Part shown: positions 1 to 8,706 of the stretch, one piece after another | Layout of the letters: every line of letters begins with the position of its first letter | Numbering within the stretch: position 1 is the first letter of the stretch | DNA from: Rhizobiales bacterium UBA1912 | GTDB lineage: Bacteria; Pseudomonadota; Alphaproteobacteria; Rhizobiales; Devosiaceae | Direction of reading: 5' to 3' | DNA length: 64,000 nt | NCBI GenBank assembly: GCA_002337455.1 | Contig: DDGC01000019.1 | Location: 163,123-227,122 of the forward strand | Position numbers and translations under genes: made by a program | The notes under the pieces: generated by a model | What the model was told of the DNA's origin: nothing | Seen by the model: the letters and a program-made list of their open reading frames with translations, nothing else | Databases searched by the model: none

Positions 1-432
1 ATCGGCACCCGCATCATGCTGATCGCCGGACCGGCCACTACCGGTGTCGGCTATGTCGTCTTGGCCCTCACTGTCGATGCCGGAGGGTATTGGCTGGCTC
101 TTTTCCCCGGCCTCATCATCATCGGCCTGGGTATGACAGCAACTGTTGCGCCCCTCACCACTGCGGTTTTCGACGCCGCCCCAGACGATGCTGGCGGCAC
201 CGCCTCTGGCATCAATAACGCCGCCTCACGCGTCGGTGGCCTTATCGCAGTTGCCGCCCTCGGCTTCGCCTTTGGCGGATCCGATCTCTCAACCTTGCCA
301 CCCGAGGCCCTGCGAGCATCCTATCGCTGGATCATGGTCGCTGCGGCCTGTCTGGCGTTTGCCAGCGCGTTGGCCGCCGCCGCAACGATCGGAGTTGGAA
401 AGGGCAGGGCGCTCGAAACGCCTTCAACCTAG
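1..432 (+). CDS. MFS drug-type exporter, C-terminal fragment (cut by window start)
   Basis: The reading frame is open from the first base, so the N-terminus lies outside the window. The visible 143 residues contain three to four hydrophobic helices. They also carry a motif of the type ATVAPLTTAVFDAAPDDAGGTASGINNAASRVGGLIAVA, here cited only by position (about bases 139-252). This is typical of the last third of 14-helix DHA2-type multidrug exporters, where a pore is followed by the 'G(x)ASG(x)NN' helix. The inner membrane and proton antiport are known for the family; the substrate cannot be told. The stop codon overlaps that of the convergent DUF4180 gene by three bases, so no terminator separates them. 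Confidence 0.8.
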   Translation: MGTRIMLIAGPATTGVGYVVLALTVDAGGYWLALFPGLIIIGLGMTATVAPLTTAVFDAAPDDAGGTASGINNAASRVGGLIAVAALGFAFGGSDLSTLPPEALRASYRWIMVAAACLAFASALAAAATIGVGKGRALETPST

Positions 433-794
433 CGCACAAGCCGCGCTTCCAGCGCCGCGATGTCAGGCACAAACCAGAGGGTCGAGCCCTTGTTTGTCTC
501 GTAAACGTAGTCATGGAACGCGTTGCTCGCCGTCACATGGCCCGAGACGTCGCCGACGATAACCATCCCCACGCGATAATTGGCGGCTTTCTGTGCAATT
601 TCGCCGAGAAGTCCCGACCGCAGGTCGAACACTTCGGCCGGCAGGCAATCCACTGGCACGGCGACCATCTCTGCTTCATGCTCCCACGCCAGCCCGATCA
701 AATCATTGGCCAGCGTCGGGACCGCGAAATCGCACGAGGTTGCGCCGAGAACAGCGACGGTAACATTGGCGATCTCAACAATATCCTGGCTCAT
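429..794 (-). CDS. DUF4180 domain protein
   Basis: The 121-residue product matches what I know of the DUF4180 family: a core with 'LI..AWE', then FDLRSGLLGEIAQKAANYRV, 'MVIVGDVS', 'FHDYVYETNKG' and 'WFVPD'. No enzymatic activity is known for the family. I chose the start at 794 because the domain begins there. The frame stays open to 1022 but would then overlap tctA, and the extra N-terminal residues have no domain character; an ATG at 962 overlapping the end of tctA by 11 bases is the alternative. It follows tctCBA on the same strand with about 157 bases between, so it may be read through from that operon. Its function is unknown. Confidence 0.65.
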   Translation of the reverse strand: MSQDIVEIANVTVAVLGATSCDFAVPTLANDLIGLAWEHEAEMVAVPVDCLPAEVFDLRSGLLGEIAQKAANYRVGMVIVGDVSGHVTASNAFHDYVYETNKGSTLWFVPDIAALEARLVR

Positions 795-951
795 CTGCGT
801 GATCTCACGGTTTGAAAAACCAGGCGCTTGTATCAGGCACCTCCACGCACCGCCATAGAGTGATGCGATCCTGGCTTTGGTCACCGGAGCGTTCCCAGCG
901 CAAATGAAGTTCACTTTTTGCTGGAAACGCCCCAAGTGCCAGGCAGGAGGA

Positions 952-2481
952 TCAATCGCCATCCATGGCAAATACCGTCTTTGACTTGTCGGTCGCCAGC
1001 ATGCGCCAGATGATCGGGCCAAAGATTGCAGCGGCGGCGATGGCGTAGATGGTAAGAGCGATCGGCGAGGTCAAAAGGAACGTGACGTCACCCCGGTTGA
1101 TCATCAGCCCACGCCGCAACTGCTCTTCCGCGAGCGGCCCGAGGATCGCACCCACCAGAACCGGCGCCAGCGGATAGCCAAAGCGGCGCATCACAAAGCC
1201 GATGAGGCCAAAGCCAAGCAACAGCACCAGCGCAAAGACCGACCCCTGGGACCCGATAATGCCCAGCGTGGCAAAGGTCAGGATACCCGCATAAAGCCAT
1301 GGCCGCGGGATCATCAGCAGCCGCACCCAGACCCCGACAAAGGGCAGGTTGAGCACGACCAGCATCAGATTGGCGATAAACAGCGAAGCAACCAGACCCC
1401 AGACCAACGCCGGACTGTTCGTGAACAGAAGAGGCCCCGGCTGCAGCCCATATTGCTGGAAACCGGCTAGCATCATCGCCGCGGTCGCCGAGGTCGGCAG
1501 GCCCAGCGTCAGCAGGGGAATCAAGGTACCGGCTGCCGACGCATTGTTGGCGGCTTCCGGTCCTGCGACACCTTCAATAGCGCCTTTTGGGCCTTCAAAC
1601 TCTTCCTTGGTAACCCCTTTCGCCGATTTGCGCTCGGCTGAATAGGAAAGGAACGTCGGAATTTCCGCGCCGCCCGTTGGCAGCGGTCCGAACAGAAAGC
1701 CAAGTCCGGCACCCCGAATATAGGGCATGAGACAGCGCTTGAGATCGGAAAGGCTCAGCCATACCGAGCCTTTGACCGCCTCGACTTTGTCGACCACTGC
1801 AGCCTTCTTTGATGCAATGAACAACGTTTCGCCGATGGCGAAAAGGCCGACAGCCACAACGGCAATCGAGATGTTGTCGCGCAGGTCGGGCACGCCGAAG
1901 CTGAGCCGGGCCTGCCCGGTGAGCTTGTCGATACCCACAAGGCCGATGGCGAGACCGATGAACAGCGCCGTCAGGCCGCGCGCGACCGAACCGCCAAATG
2001 CTGCCGAGACCGTCACAAACGACAGTACCATCAGTGCAAAATATTCCGCCGGCCCAAATGAGAGGGCGACCATCACCATGAAGGGTGAAACGATCGCCAG
2101 CCCCAATGTGCCAACCATCCCGCCCCAGAACGACCCTATCGCAGCGGCGCCCAGCGCTTTGCCGCCGCGGCCGTCGCGCGCCATCTTGTTACCCTCGACC
2201 GCCGTCATGATCGAGGCGGTTTCGCCGGGCGTGTTGAGCAGGATCGAAGAGATCGCGCCACCGTACATGCCGCCATAATAAATGCCGGCAAACATGATCA
2301 TGGAGCCCGTCGCTCCAAAGGAAAGAGAGATCGGAAGCAGCAGCGCAACCGTCAGTGCCGGCCCGATGCCCGGCATGACCCCGACCGCCGTACCCAACAG
2401 CACGCCGATCAGCGCAAACATCAGGTTCATCGGTTGCGCGGCAACCAGCAAACCCTCAAACAGTAACCCGAATGTATCCAT
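952..2481 (-). CDS. tctA: tripartite tricarboxylate transporter, large membrane subunit TctA
   Basis: This 509-residue, strongly hydrophobic protein has about 11-12 membrane segments and is the usual length for TctA (about 500). The N-terminal 'GTAVGVMPGIGPALTVALLLPIS' region and the second-half 'AANNASAAGTLIPLLTLGLPTSA' region are the two glycine/proline-rich signature loops of the family, found near residues 30-55 and 310-335. It forms the carboxylate channel together with TctB and receives substrate from TctC, driven by an ion gradient. It is the third gene of tctC-tctB-tctA, 12 bases after tctB. The substrate is probably citrate or another di/tricarboxylate, but this cannot be read from the sequence. 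Confidence 0.93.
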   Translation of the reverse strand: MDTFGLLFEGLLVAAQPMNLMFALIGVLLGTAVGVMPGIGPALTVALLLPISLSFGATGSMIMFAGIYYGGMYGGAISSILLNTPGETASIMTAVEGNKMARDGRGGKALGAAAIGSFWGGMVGTLGLAIVSPFMVMVALSFGPAEYFALMVLSFVTVSAAFGGSVARGLTALFIGLAIGLVGIDKLTGQARLSFGVPDLRDNISIAVVAVGLFAIGETLFIASKKAAVVDKVEAVKGSVWLSLSDLKRCLMPYIRGAGLGFLFGPLPTGGAEIPTFLSYSAERKSAKGVTKEEFEGPKGAIEGVAGPEAANNASAAGTLIPLLTLGLPTSATAAMMLAGFQQYGLQPGPLLFTNSPALVWGLVASLFIANLMLVVLNLPFVGVWVRLLMIPRPWLYAGILTFATLGIIGSQGSVFALVLLLGFGLIGFVMRRFGYPLAPVLVGAILGPLAEEQLRRGLMINRGDVTFLLTSPIALTIYAIAAAAIFGPIIWRMLATDKSKTVFAMDGD

Positions 2482-2493
2482 ATCAGGGCCTCC

Positions 2494-3030
2494 CTATCGC
2501 CTGAACAGGCTATTGACGGCCTGCTCGAGCGGTCCGTTGGGCAGAGAAAGACCGAGCCCGTGCCGGAAAAGTACGTAAAGCAGCGTCGTTACGCATACAC
2601 CGACGAGAAATGTCAGCCAGAGCGGCGTGCGTCCCAGTCCTCGTGCAGCGAGCCCGAACAGCGCCCCTGATGCGATGATAAAGCCCGCCCCCGCGTAGAT
2701 GAGCGCGATCTCCGCCACCACAGCCGAGACAACCCAGCCCACGGCCTGCCAGTTCAGCGGCTCCCGTTCCGGAAATGATTTGCGCAGAGCCATCACAATC
2801 GTCGCGACGCCGAAAACGGCCAGGCCAGCGGCAACAATGTACGGGACGATCTCCGGGCCGAATTGGGCGTAGGACCGGCGGATGGGATAGGTCGAGCCAT
2901 CCCATGCGATCAAACCCGCAAACAGGAACAGTCCGGCGGCAATCGCCAAGCCTCCCAGATCCGCAGACTTGCGAAGGTCTGGAGACCGGCTGGCGCCGGT
3001 CTCCCCATTGTTGGTGTCCGGGAAGGTCAC
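2494..3030 (-). CDS. tctB: tripartite tricarboxylate transporter, small membrane subunit TctB
   Basis: The 178-residue protein has four predicted membrane helices (roughly residues 28-46, 64-85, 98-125 and 137-165), the normal TctB architecture. It starts with GTG, and the start overlaps the tctC stop (GTGA), indicating translational coupling. The family is very divergent in sequence, so the call depends on size, helices and position between tctC and tctA. TctB is required for transport with TctA, though its exact role is not settled. Confidence 0.85.
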   Translation of the reverse strand: MTFPDTNNGETGASRSPDLRKSADLGGLAIAAGLFLFAGLIAWDGSTYPIRRSYAQFGPEIVPYIVAAGLAVFGVATIVMALRKSFPEREPLNWQAVGWVVSAVVAEIALIYAGAGFIIASGALFGLAARGLGRTPLWLTFLVGVCVTTLLYVLFRHGLGLSLPNGPLEQAVNSLFRR

Positions 3031-3992
3031 TCGACGATTCCCAACTCTTCGAGGATCGCCGTCGTCGCGACGATCTCGTTGGCGAGGTAGTCGGCGAAAT
3101 GGTCGCCATCCATGTAGGTATTGACCCAGCCCTTGGTGCGAAGTTCATCGTTCCAGGCGTCCGAGCTGGCCATCGTCCGGATGGTGGTCAGGAGTTCATT
3201 GCGCTCGTCGTCCGATATGCCAGGCGCTGCAGCAATCATGCGCCAGTTCTGGATGTCGACCGCATAGCCCTGCTCAACAAAGGTCGGAGCATCGGTATAT
3301 TCCTGAGCTTCCAGAGCAGTGATCCCGATGGCACGAACCGTGCCGGCATCGAGCTGTCCGGAAAACTCGGAGTAGCCTGAAACGCCCACCGTCACCTGGT
3401 TGCCGAGAATCGCGGCGAGAGCCTCGCCGCCACCGGCATAGGGAATGTAGTTGATGAGTGCGGGATCGACACCAGCCGCCTTGGCGAAAATGCCGGCCGC
3501 GATATGGTCGACGCCACCGGCCGAACCACCGGCCCAAGTGACAGAGCCCGGATCCGTACGCAGCATTTCGGCCAGATCATCCGCGTTCTGGAGCGGGCTT
3601 TCAGCCGGCACGACAACGATGACATACTCGCCGGTAAGCCGGGCAAGCGGCGTGATATCGGCAAGTCCGACCGGGGAGGCGTTGGCGATCACCGCGCCGA
3701 CCATCACATAGCCGCCAACGATTGTTGCGGTCGGATCGCCGGTCGAGGTGTTGATGAACTGCTGCAGCCCGATGGTGCCGCCAGCGCCGGCGACGTTTTC
3801 GACCTGGATGTTGGACGCCAGCCCTTCGGCCTGAAGCGTCGCCTGGATCGTGCGCGCGGTCTGATCCCAGCCGCCGCCGGGACCGGCCGGTGCCATGATC
3901 TTGAGACTATCGAGGGCCAGTGCCGGTCCGGCAAGTAACATGGCGGCCAATGCCGCCGGTGCGCCAAGCTTGAAGCTCAGGGAAAAATTCAC
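3027..3992 (-). CDS. tctC: periplasmic tricarboxylate-binding protein TctC (Bug family)
   Basis: The 321-residue product begins with a Sec signal peptide (cleavage likely after ALA, near residue 26). It continues with the Bug/TctC fold markers: 'IMAPAGPGGGWDQTAR' binding the carboxylate, then 'ENVAGAGGTIGLQQF' and 'WAGGSAGGVDHIAAG'. The start is GTG at 3992, supported by a strong AGGAGG eight bases upstream. It delivers substrate to TctAB. It is the first gene of the operon and is divergent from the tctD/tctE regulators, the normal arrangement of this system, in which expression responds to the substrate through TctDE. Confidence 0.93.
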   Translation of the reverse strand: MNFSLSFKLGAPAALAAMLLAGPALALDSLKIMAPAGPGGGWDQTARTIQATLQAEGLASNIQVENVAGAGGTIGLQQFINTSTGDPTATIVGGYVMVGAVIANASPVGLADITPLARLTGEYVIVVVPAESPLQNADDLAEMLRTDPGSVTWAGGSAGGVDHIAAGIFAKAAGVDPALINYIPYAGGGEALAAILGNQVTVGVSGYSEFSGQLDAGTVRAIGITALEAQEYTDAPTFVEQGYAVDIQNWRMIAAAPGISDDERNELLTTIRTMASSDAWNDELRTKGWVNTYMDGDHFADYLANEIVATTAILEELGIVE

Positions 3993-4202
3993 GTGTCATC
4001 CTCCTCAGGTGTTTGTTTCAGTTAAGAAAAACAGGGAGGATGGTCACAGAACAACCGCTCGGACAGAGCGTGTTATGCTCGTCCGTTCCTCCCTATTGCC
4101 AGTGGCCGAAAAAGCGTCTTTGTGACACTATTGACCGATGGCAGTTCCTCAAGAGCGACACTAGATCGAACTAGCTGTCATCAACCTGTCAGGGAGGCAG
4201 AA
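3993..4202. promoter_or_regulatory. divergent tctC / tctD control region
   Basis: About 210 bases separate the transporter operon from the response regulator. The region must hold both promoters and the presumed TctD sites. I see a strong ribosome-binding site for tctC near 4001-4006 and one for tctD at 4191-4197. A short ACTAG...ACTAG direct repeat lies around 4160-4175 and could be part of a regulator site, but I cannot assign boxes with confidence. Confidence 0.5.
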
Positions 4203-4883
4203 CTGCGAATTCTTGTCATTGAAGACACCGATGACGTTGGCGAGGCGGTTGTTCATGCCTTTGAGCGCATGGGCCATGCAGTCGACTGGGAGAAGACACG
4301 CCGGGACGCCGAAGATGCGCTGGCCGTCCAAATCTATGCGCTCGTCGTCCTCGATATAAATCTGCCAGACGGAAGCGGGTTCGATTTGCTGTCGGGGTTG
4401 CGCAGCCGCGGCTCGACAACACCGGTTCTGGTGCTCACAGCGCGGGCTCTGGTGGACGACCGGGTCGATGCGCTCGACACCGGGGCCGACGACTATCTCG
4501 TCAAGCCATTCGATTTCCGCGAGCTCGAGGCCCGCGCACGGGCTTTGCTCCGGCGGCGGCAGGGCAGTGCGGTCTCGGTGCTTTCGACGGGCGATCTTGC
4601 CCTTGACCAGGTTGCGCGCGCTGTCACCGTGGCTGGCAGGCCGGTAGAACTGACTCGCCGCGAAATCACACTCCTTGAGGTTCTGATGGGGCACCCGGGC
4701 AAGGCATTCTCCAAAAATGACCTTCTCGACCAGCTTTACGGCTTTGAAAACGAAGCTGGACCGAACGCCATAGAGCTCTATGTCGGTAGGCTGCGACGCA
4801 AGCTCTCTGGCGCCAATGTGGAAATCCGCACCCTGCGCGGGATCGGGTACCAGATTCTTGCGCCAACGGCTTCCGGTCAATGA
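4203..4883 (+). CDS. tctD: OmpR-type response regulator (TctD-like), probable CTG start
   Basis: Receiver domain (residues about 1-115) with acidic pocket E/D near residue 7-8, phospho-acceptor Asp51 in 'LVVLDINLPDGSGFD', and the conserved Lys in 'DDYLVKPF'. A winged-helix DNA-binding domain follows (about 125-220, with 'LTRREITLLEVL' and 'LRRKLS...RGIGYQIL'). No ATG or GTG fits the domain edge. CTG at 4203 lies five bases after AGGGAGG (4191-4197) and gives a protein beginning at the first strand of the receiver. The frame also stays open to 4122, which would add 27 residues without domain character. It is coupled to the kinase by ATGA and very likely activates tctCBA. Confidence 0.85.
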   Translation: MRILVIEDTDDVGEAVVHAFERMGHAVDWEKTRRDAEDALAVQIYALVVLDINLPDGSGFDLLSGLRSRGSTTPVLVLTARALVDDRVDALDTGADDYLVKPFDFRELEARARALLRRRQGSAVSVLSTGDLALDQVARAVTVAGRPVELTRREITLLEVLMGHPGKAFSKNDLLDQLYGFENEAGPNAIELYVGRLRRKLSGANVEIRTLRGIGYQILAPTASGQ

Positions 4884-6286
4884 CGCTGGCGCCGGGCATG
4901 CCCAAGGCAGGACGTCGGCGATTCTCGCTGTTCTGGCGCCTGATGGGCGCCATCGCGCTCGTGTTGCTGGCGGGGGCAGGGGGCCTCACCTTTGCAGCGT
5001 ATACTTACGCCGGTGCCGCCGCTGATAATGCCTACGACAGGCTTTTGATCGGCGCCGCGCGCCAGATCGCCGATACCGTCAGTGCCGAAGGCGGCACCGT
5101 AGCGGTCGACGTTCCAATTTCAGCTCTGGAAACGCTGTCAATCTCGCGCACCGACCGGGTCTATTACCAGGTGGCAGCGCCCGATGGCATGATGGTAACG
5201 GGATATGAGAGCCTTCCCGTGCCGCTTGGCGATGCCGAACCAGGCGATGGTGCGCTGACAGCCGACGCCCGCTTTCTTGGCTATGATATTCGGCTCGCCT
5301 CCGTTTGGCGTTACATATCCGAACAGGGCGCCACCGGCTGGGTGCGCGTCACGGTGGCTCAAACGCGCGAGGCGCGGAACGCTCTGACGCTCGAACTCAC
5401 GCTCGGCGCATTGTTGCCGGTGCTGGCGATGAGCCTTCTGGCGCTTGGCGTATTGATGGTAGCGGTCAGGATCGGGCTCCATCCGCTGCGCCGCGTCGAA
5501 CGGGCGCTCCAGCATCGCGATCCTAACGACCTGACCCCGCTTGACGTTGATACCCCCGTGGAAGTCGACGCGCTCGTTGATGCCATCAATCGGTTCATGG
5601 GGCGGCTATCGCACAGGCTTGATGCGATGCAGCGCTACATCGAAACAGCCGCCCATCAGATGCGCACGCCGCTGACCGGTATTGCCGCCCAGGTAGAGCT
5701 GCTCGACAGGGCACGCGACGAGCCAGGGCGACGGGCCGCCACGGCTCGCCTGCGCAAGCGGACGTCCGAGGTGGGGCGGCTGGCAAACCAGTTGCTCAGC
5801 CACGCCACCGTTATCCATCGCGGCGAAGTCGTGCGGGCCGGAACGATCGATCTGCGTCAGGTCGTCCAATACGCAAACGCCGACGCAGCGCTCGACCTTG
5901 CCGGCCGCGATCTTACCGTCAGGCTCGACATGCCGGCCGATCCGGTCATGGTGGCTGGCGACCTCATCGCACTGCGCGAGGCCCTTCGCAATCTGATTGA
6001 AAACGCCATCCGGCATGGCGCTGGAAGTCGCGTCACCATTGGAGTGGCCGATACAGGGCAGGGCCCGACCCTTTCGGTCCATGACGACGGACCCGGAATC
6101 GCGACCGATGACTGGGCGCGCTTGCTTGAGCGGTTCGTAACCGGCAAGCCGGGCGGCACCGGCCTGGGGCTTGCCATTGTTGCCGACGTTGCGCGCGCCC
6201 ATAAGGCGCAACTCCTCCTGCGTCCTGCCGACAATGGCGATTTTGGCGTCGTTCTCGTTTTTCCTTACAATGGAGGCACCAGATGA
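4880..6286 (+). CDS. tctE: sensor histidine kinase (TctE-like)
   Basis: The 468-residue protein has helices at about 22-42 and 174-197 bracketing a roughly 130-residue periplasmic sensor domain of the two-component-sensor N-terminal type. A HAMP-like linker follows, then the phosphorylated His259 in 'ETAAHQMRTPLTGIAAQ', and an ATPase domain with N box 'NLIENAIRHG', G1 'DDGPGIA' and G2 'GTGLGLAI'. Its start overlaps the tctD stop (ATGA). It partners TctD. Its stop overlaps the start of the next gene by four bases, so kinase and binding protein are made together. Confidence 0.92.
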   Translation: MTLAPGMPKAGRRRFSLFWRLMGAIALVLLAGAGGLTFAAYTYAGAAADNAYDRLLIGAARQIADTVSAEGGTVAVDVPISALETLSISRTDRVYYQVAAPDGMMVTGYESLPVPLGDAEPGDGALTADARFLGYDIRLASVWRYISEQGATGWVRVTVAQTREARNALTLELTLGALLPVLAMSLLALGVLMVAVRIGLHPLRRVERALQHRDPNDLTPLDVDTPVEVDALVDAINRFMGRLSHRLDAMQRYIETAAHQMRTPLTGIAAQVELLDRARDEPGRRAATARLRKRTSEVGRLANQLLSHATVIHRGEVVRAGTIDLRQVVQYANADAALDLAGRDLTVRLDMPADPVMVAGDLIALREALRNLIENAIRHGAGSRVTIGVADTGQGPTLSVHDDGPGIATDDWARLLERFVTGKPGGTGLGLAIVADVARAHKAQLLLRPADNGDFGVVLVFPYNGGTR

Positions 6287-7353
6287 AATGGGCGGTCGCC
6301 ACACTTATCGGCCTGTGCTTGTGCAATCCGGCCACGGCTCGCGAAGAATTCCTTTTCCCCGCGCCGGGCGGGGAAGTCGAAAGGCTGACCATCGAGGCGT
6401 CAGCCGATCTCGCCGCAATGGAGCCGCTGATCCGCGATTTCCAGCAGGTCGAACCCAACATCACGATCCACTATGCGGATTCCCTGACCAACGAGGTGTT
6501 TGCAGCCGCAATGGAAGCCTGCACGTCCAACACGAGCTTTGCAGACATCGTGATTTCGTCCTCGGTCGACCACATTGCGCGCCTTACCAATGATGGATGC
6601 GCACAGCGCCACGATTCCGCACTCACGCCCCGCGTACCGGCATGGGCGAACTGGCGCGACGAGGCCTTTGGCTTCTCGTTCGAACCGGCGGTCATCGTTT
6701 ACAACACCGAGCTTGTACCACCGGACGACATTCCGCTGACCCGCAACGCTCTTGTCGAGCTCTTGCGCACCAAGCCAGAAATCTATGACGGCAAGATCGG
6801 CACCTATGACATTACCCGTTCGGGGATCGGCTATCTCTTCGCGTTTTTCGATGCCCAGCAATCGAGCGTTTTCGGGCGGCTGCTTGAAGGGTTTGGACGG
6901 GCGCAAGCGGTACTCGAACCGACAACCGGCGGCATTCTGGACCGCGTTGAATCCGGTGAGTTGCTGATCGGATACAACATGCTCGGGTCATATGCCTATG
7001 GACGTTTGCGCGCCGGGGCGCCAATTGGAATCGTCCTTCCGCATGACTTCACAATCGTCCTCTCGCGTGCGGCCCTTATTCCAACCCATGCGGAAAACCG
7101 CGCGGTTGCCGGCCGTTTCCTCGATTACCTGCTGGGCGAACGCGGCCAGGCCGTTGCCGCTTCTTCCTCATTCTTCTTTGGCTTCGACCGGCCGCCTCCA
7201 CAGGGCGTAATCGCAGCCGACGAGGCAGGAGGCGCAACGTTTTACCGGCCGATCGTTCTCAGCCCGGCGCTCCTGATAACGCTCGATCAGTCCAAGAGAA
7301 CGCGGTTCCTCGCCGAATGGAACGACGCCATGGCCCGCGGAGAAGAAAACTGA
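6283..7353 (+). CDS. orphan periplasmic binding protein coupled to the TctE-like kinase
   Basis: The 356-residue product has a signal peptide (MKWAVATLIGLCLCNPATA, about 19 residues) and the type 2 periplasmic-binding-protein fold of iron/sugar/phosphonate ABC systems. Visible markers include 'LIRDFQQVEPNITIHYAD' and 'DIVISSSVDHIARL'. There is no permease or ATPase next to it. The ATGA overlap with the kinase gene argues for a sensory role: the binding protein could present ligand to the kinase's periplasmic domain, as known for other kinases with periplasmic partners. That role is inference. It could also serve a transporter encoded elsewhere. Confidence 0.75.
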   Translation: MKWAVATLIGLCLCNPATAREEFLFPAPGGEVERLTIEASADLAAMEPLIRDFQQVEPNITIHYADSLTNEVFAAAMEACTSNTSFADIVISSSVDHIARLTNDGCAQRHDSALTPRVPAWANWRDEAFGFSFEPAVIVYNTELVPPDDIPLTRNALVELLRTKPEIYDGKIGTYDITRSGIGYLFAFFDAQQSSVFGRLLEGFGRAQAVLEPTTGGILDRVESGELLIGYNMLGSYAYGRLRAGAPIGIVLPHDFTIVLSRAALIPTHAENRAVAGRFLDYLLGERGQAVAASSSFFFGFDRPPPQGVIAADEAGGATFYRPIVLSPALLITLDQSKRTRFLAEWNDAMARGEEN

Positions 7354-7403
7354 AGCACGGCACACCAGCCGCGGGCAAGGCTCGCGACAGGAGGAGCAAG
7401 ATC

Positions 7404-7502
7404 ATGTGGTGGATCGCTATCTGGTTCTCCGTATATTTCTGGCGGCACAACGCCCATAAACCCCAGAAATCCAGCGGTTTCATTCATCCAAAAGTTCCAT
7501 AA
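7404..7502 (+). CDS. small membrane-type ORF, 32 residues
   Basis: An ATG at 7404 follows AGGAGG by eight bases (ribosome-binding site at 7389-7394). The frame encodes 32 residues: a short, highly aromatic hydrophobic stretch, MWWIAIWFSVYFWR, then a basic, polar tail ending PKVP. It lies 50 bases after the orphan binding protein on the same strand, so it could be the last gene of the tctD-tctE unit. I recognise no family. The hydrophobic part is only about 13 residues, short for a full membrane span, so a peripheral amphipathic peptide is also possible. Confidence 0.5.
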   Translation: MWWIAIWFSVYFWRHNAHKPQKSSGFIHPKVP

Positions 7503-7776
7503 TATATATTATGCGAATATCAGATGTAGCGAAACTCTAAGTTCGACGGCCCCGGGACACGGCCTCCGGGACTCAGTCGATTGAGTGCATGCCCCCACCG
7601 GCAAGCATCGGCCCGTCAGTGGTCGAGAACGATGACTCAACCGAAACCGGCGGATAAGGCGCGATTTTTTCGCTGGCGATGTTTATTGAGTTGATTTGGC
7701 ATCCTTTTGCTGGTGCATAGGAGAACGCGCGGGAGTCTCTCCTTCGTTCAGCAAACCAATTTTGTATGCGCCTCTG
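7503..7776 (+). promoter_or_regulatory. opp operon leader and promoter region
   Basis: 274 bases without a convincing gene. It begins AT-rich (AATATATATTATG, unlike the surroundings) and contains an ACTCA...TGAGT inverted repeat at 7571-7586. A possible sigma-70 -35 box TTGATT sits at 7691-7696 with a weak TGCATA about 17 bases later. The oppB start at 7777 lacks a clear Shine-Dalgarno sequence, so translation may depend on leader structure. Confidence 0.4.
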
Positions 7777-8706
7777 ATGTATTCGTATTTTTTTCGCCGC
7801 CTGAGCATGATGGCGGTCACGCTGTTCGCCATCATTACGCTGACCTTCTTCCTGATGCATGCAGTGCCCGGAGGGCCCTTCGTTTCCGAGCGCATGCTGG
7901 CGCCCGAAATCGCTGCTGCGCTCAATGCCAAATACGGCCTCGATTTGCCGATCTGGCAGCAATATTTCAACTATCTCGGTCGCATCCTCACTTTCGATCT
8001 CGGCCCCTCGTTCAAATACCCTGGCGTTTCGATCAACTCGATGATCGCAGCTGGCCTGCCGGTTACTCTGCGCACGGGCCTGCTCGCCGTGATCTGCGTC
8101 GTGGCCCTCGGTGTGCCGCTCGGCATCGTTGCCGCGCTCAACCGCAACCGCTGGCCCGACACGACGGTAATGTTTATCGCCACGCTCGGCGTCGCGATCC
8201 CGTCCTATGTCATCGCGACCGTCTCGCTCTATGTCTTTGCCTTGCGCCTGGGCTGGGTGCCCACCTTCGGGCTCGATGATTGGCGTGGCTATTTCCTGCC
8301 GGTGTTTGCCCTTTCCGGCTTCTGGATTTCCTTCGTTTCGCGCCTCACGCGTTCATCGCTTCTCGAAACGCTGGACCAGGATTTCATAACCACGGCCCGC
8401 GCCAAGGGTTTGCGCCCGGACCAGATCCTTTTCAAGCACGGCTTGCGCAATTCCCTTTTGCCGGTCGTCACGGTCCTTGGCCCCGTCGTCGCCAATCTCA
8501 TCACCGGTTCCTTTGTCATCGAGCAAATCTTTGCCCTTCCCGGCATCGGCCGCCAGTTCGTGCTCTCGATCACCAACCGCGACTACACAGCGATCATGGG
8601 CATTACAATTTTCTACGCGGCCATCCTTATGGTGATGATCCTGATCGTCGACCTGCTCTATGTCTGGCTGGACCCGCGCATCAAGCTCACCAAGGCCCCA
8701 GCATGA
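7777..8706 (+). CDS. oppB: oligopeptide/dipeptide ABC transporter permease (OppB type)
   Basis: The 309-residue inner-membrane protein has six helices. Its N-terminus, MYSYFFRRLSMMAVTLFAII, is typical of OppB/DppB, and an 'HAVPGGPF' loop follows. Near residue 210 lies the ATPase-coupling EAA loop, 'ARAKGLRPDQILFKHGLRNS'. I preferred ATG 7777 over the open frame reaching 7696 because family proteins begin with this helix. It forms the peptide pore with OppC, and the stop overlaps the oppC start (ATGA). Confidence 0.9.
   Translation: MYSYFFRRLSMMAVTLFAIITLTFFLMHAVPGGPFVSERMLAPEIAAALNAKYGLDLPIWQQYFNYLGRILTFDLGPSFKYPGVSINSMIAAGLPVTLRTGLLAVICVVALGVPLGIVAALNRNRWPDTTVMFIATLGVAIPSYVIATVSLYVFALRLGWVPTFGLDDWRGYFLPVFALSGFWISFVSRLTRSSLLETLDQDFITTARAKGLRPDQILFKHGLRNSLLPVVTVLGPVVANLITGSFVIEQIFALPGIGRQFVLSITNRDYTAIMGITIFYAAILMVMILIVDLLYVWLDPRIKLTKAPA

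Noticed and set aside
7696..7712. Possible sigma-54 promoter before oppB (TGGCATCCTTTTGCT)
   Set aside because: The GG and GC elements are nine bases apart instead of ten and the first block ends in T instead of C, so spacing and consensus both fail.
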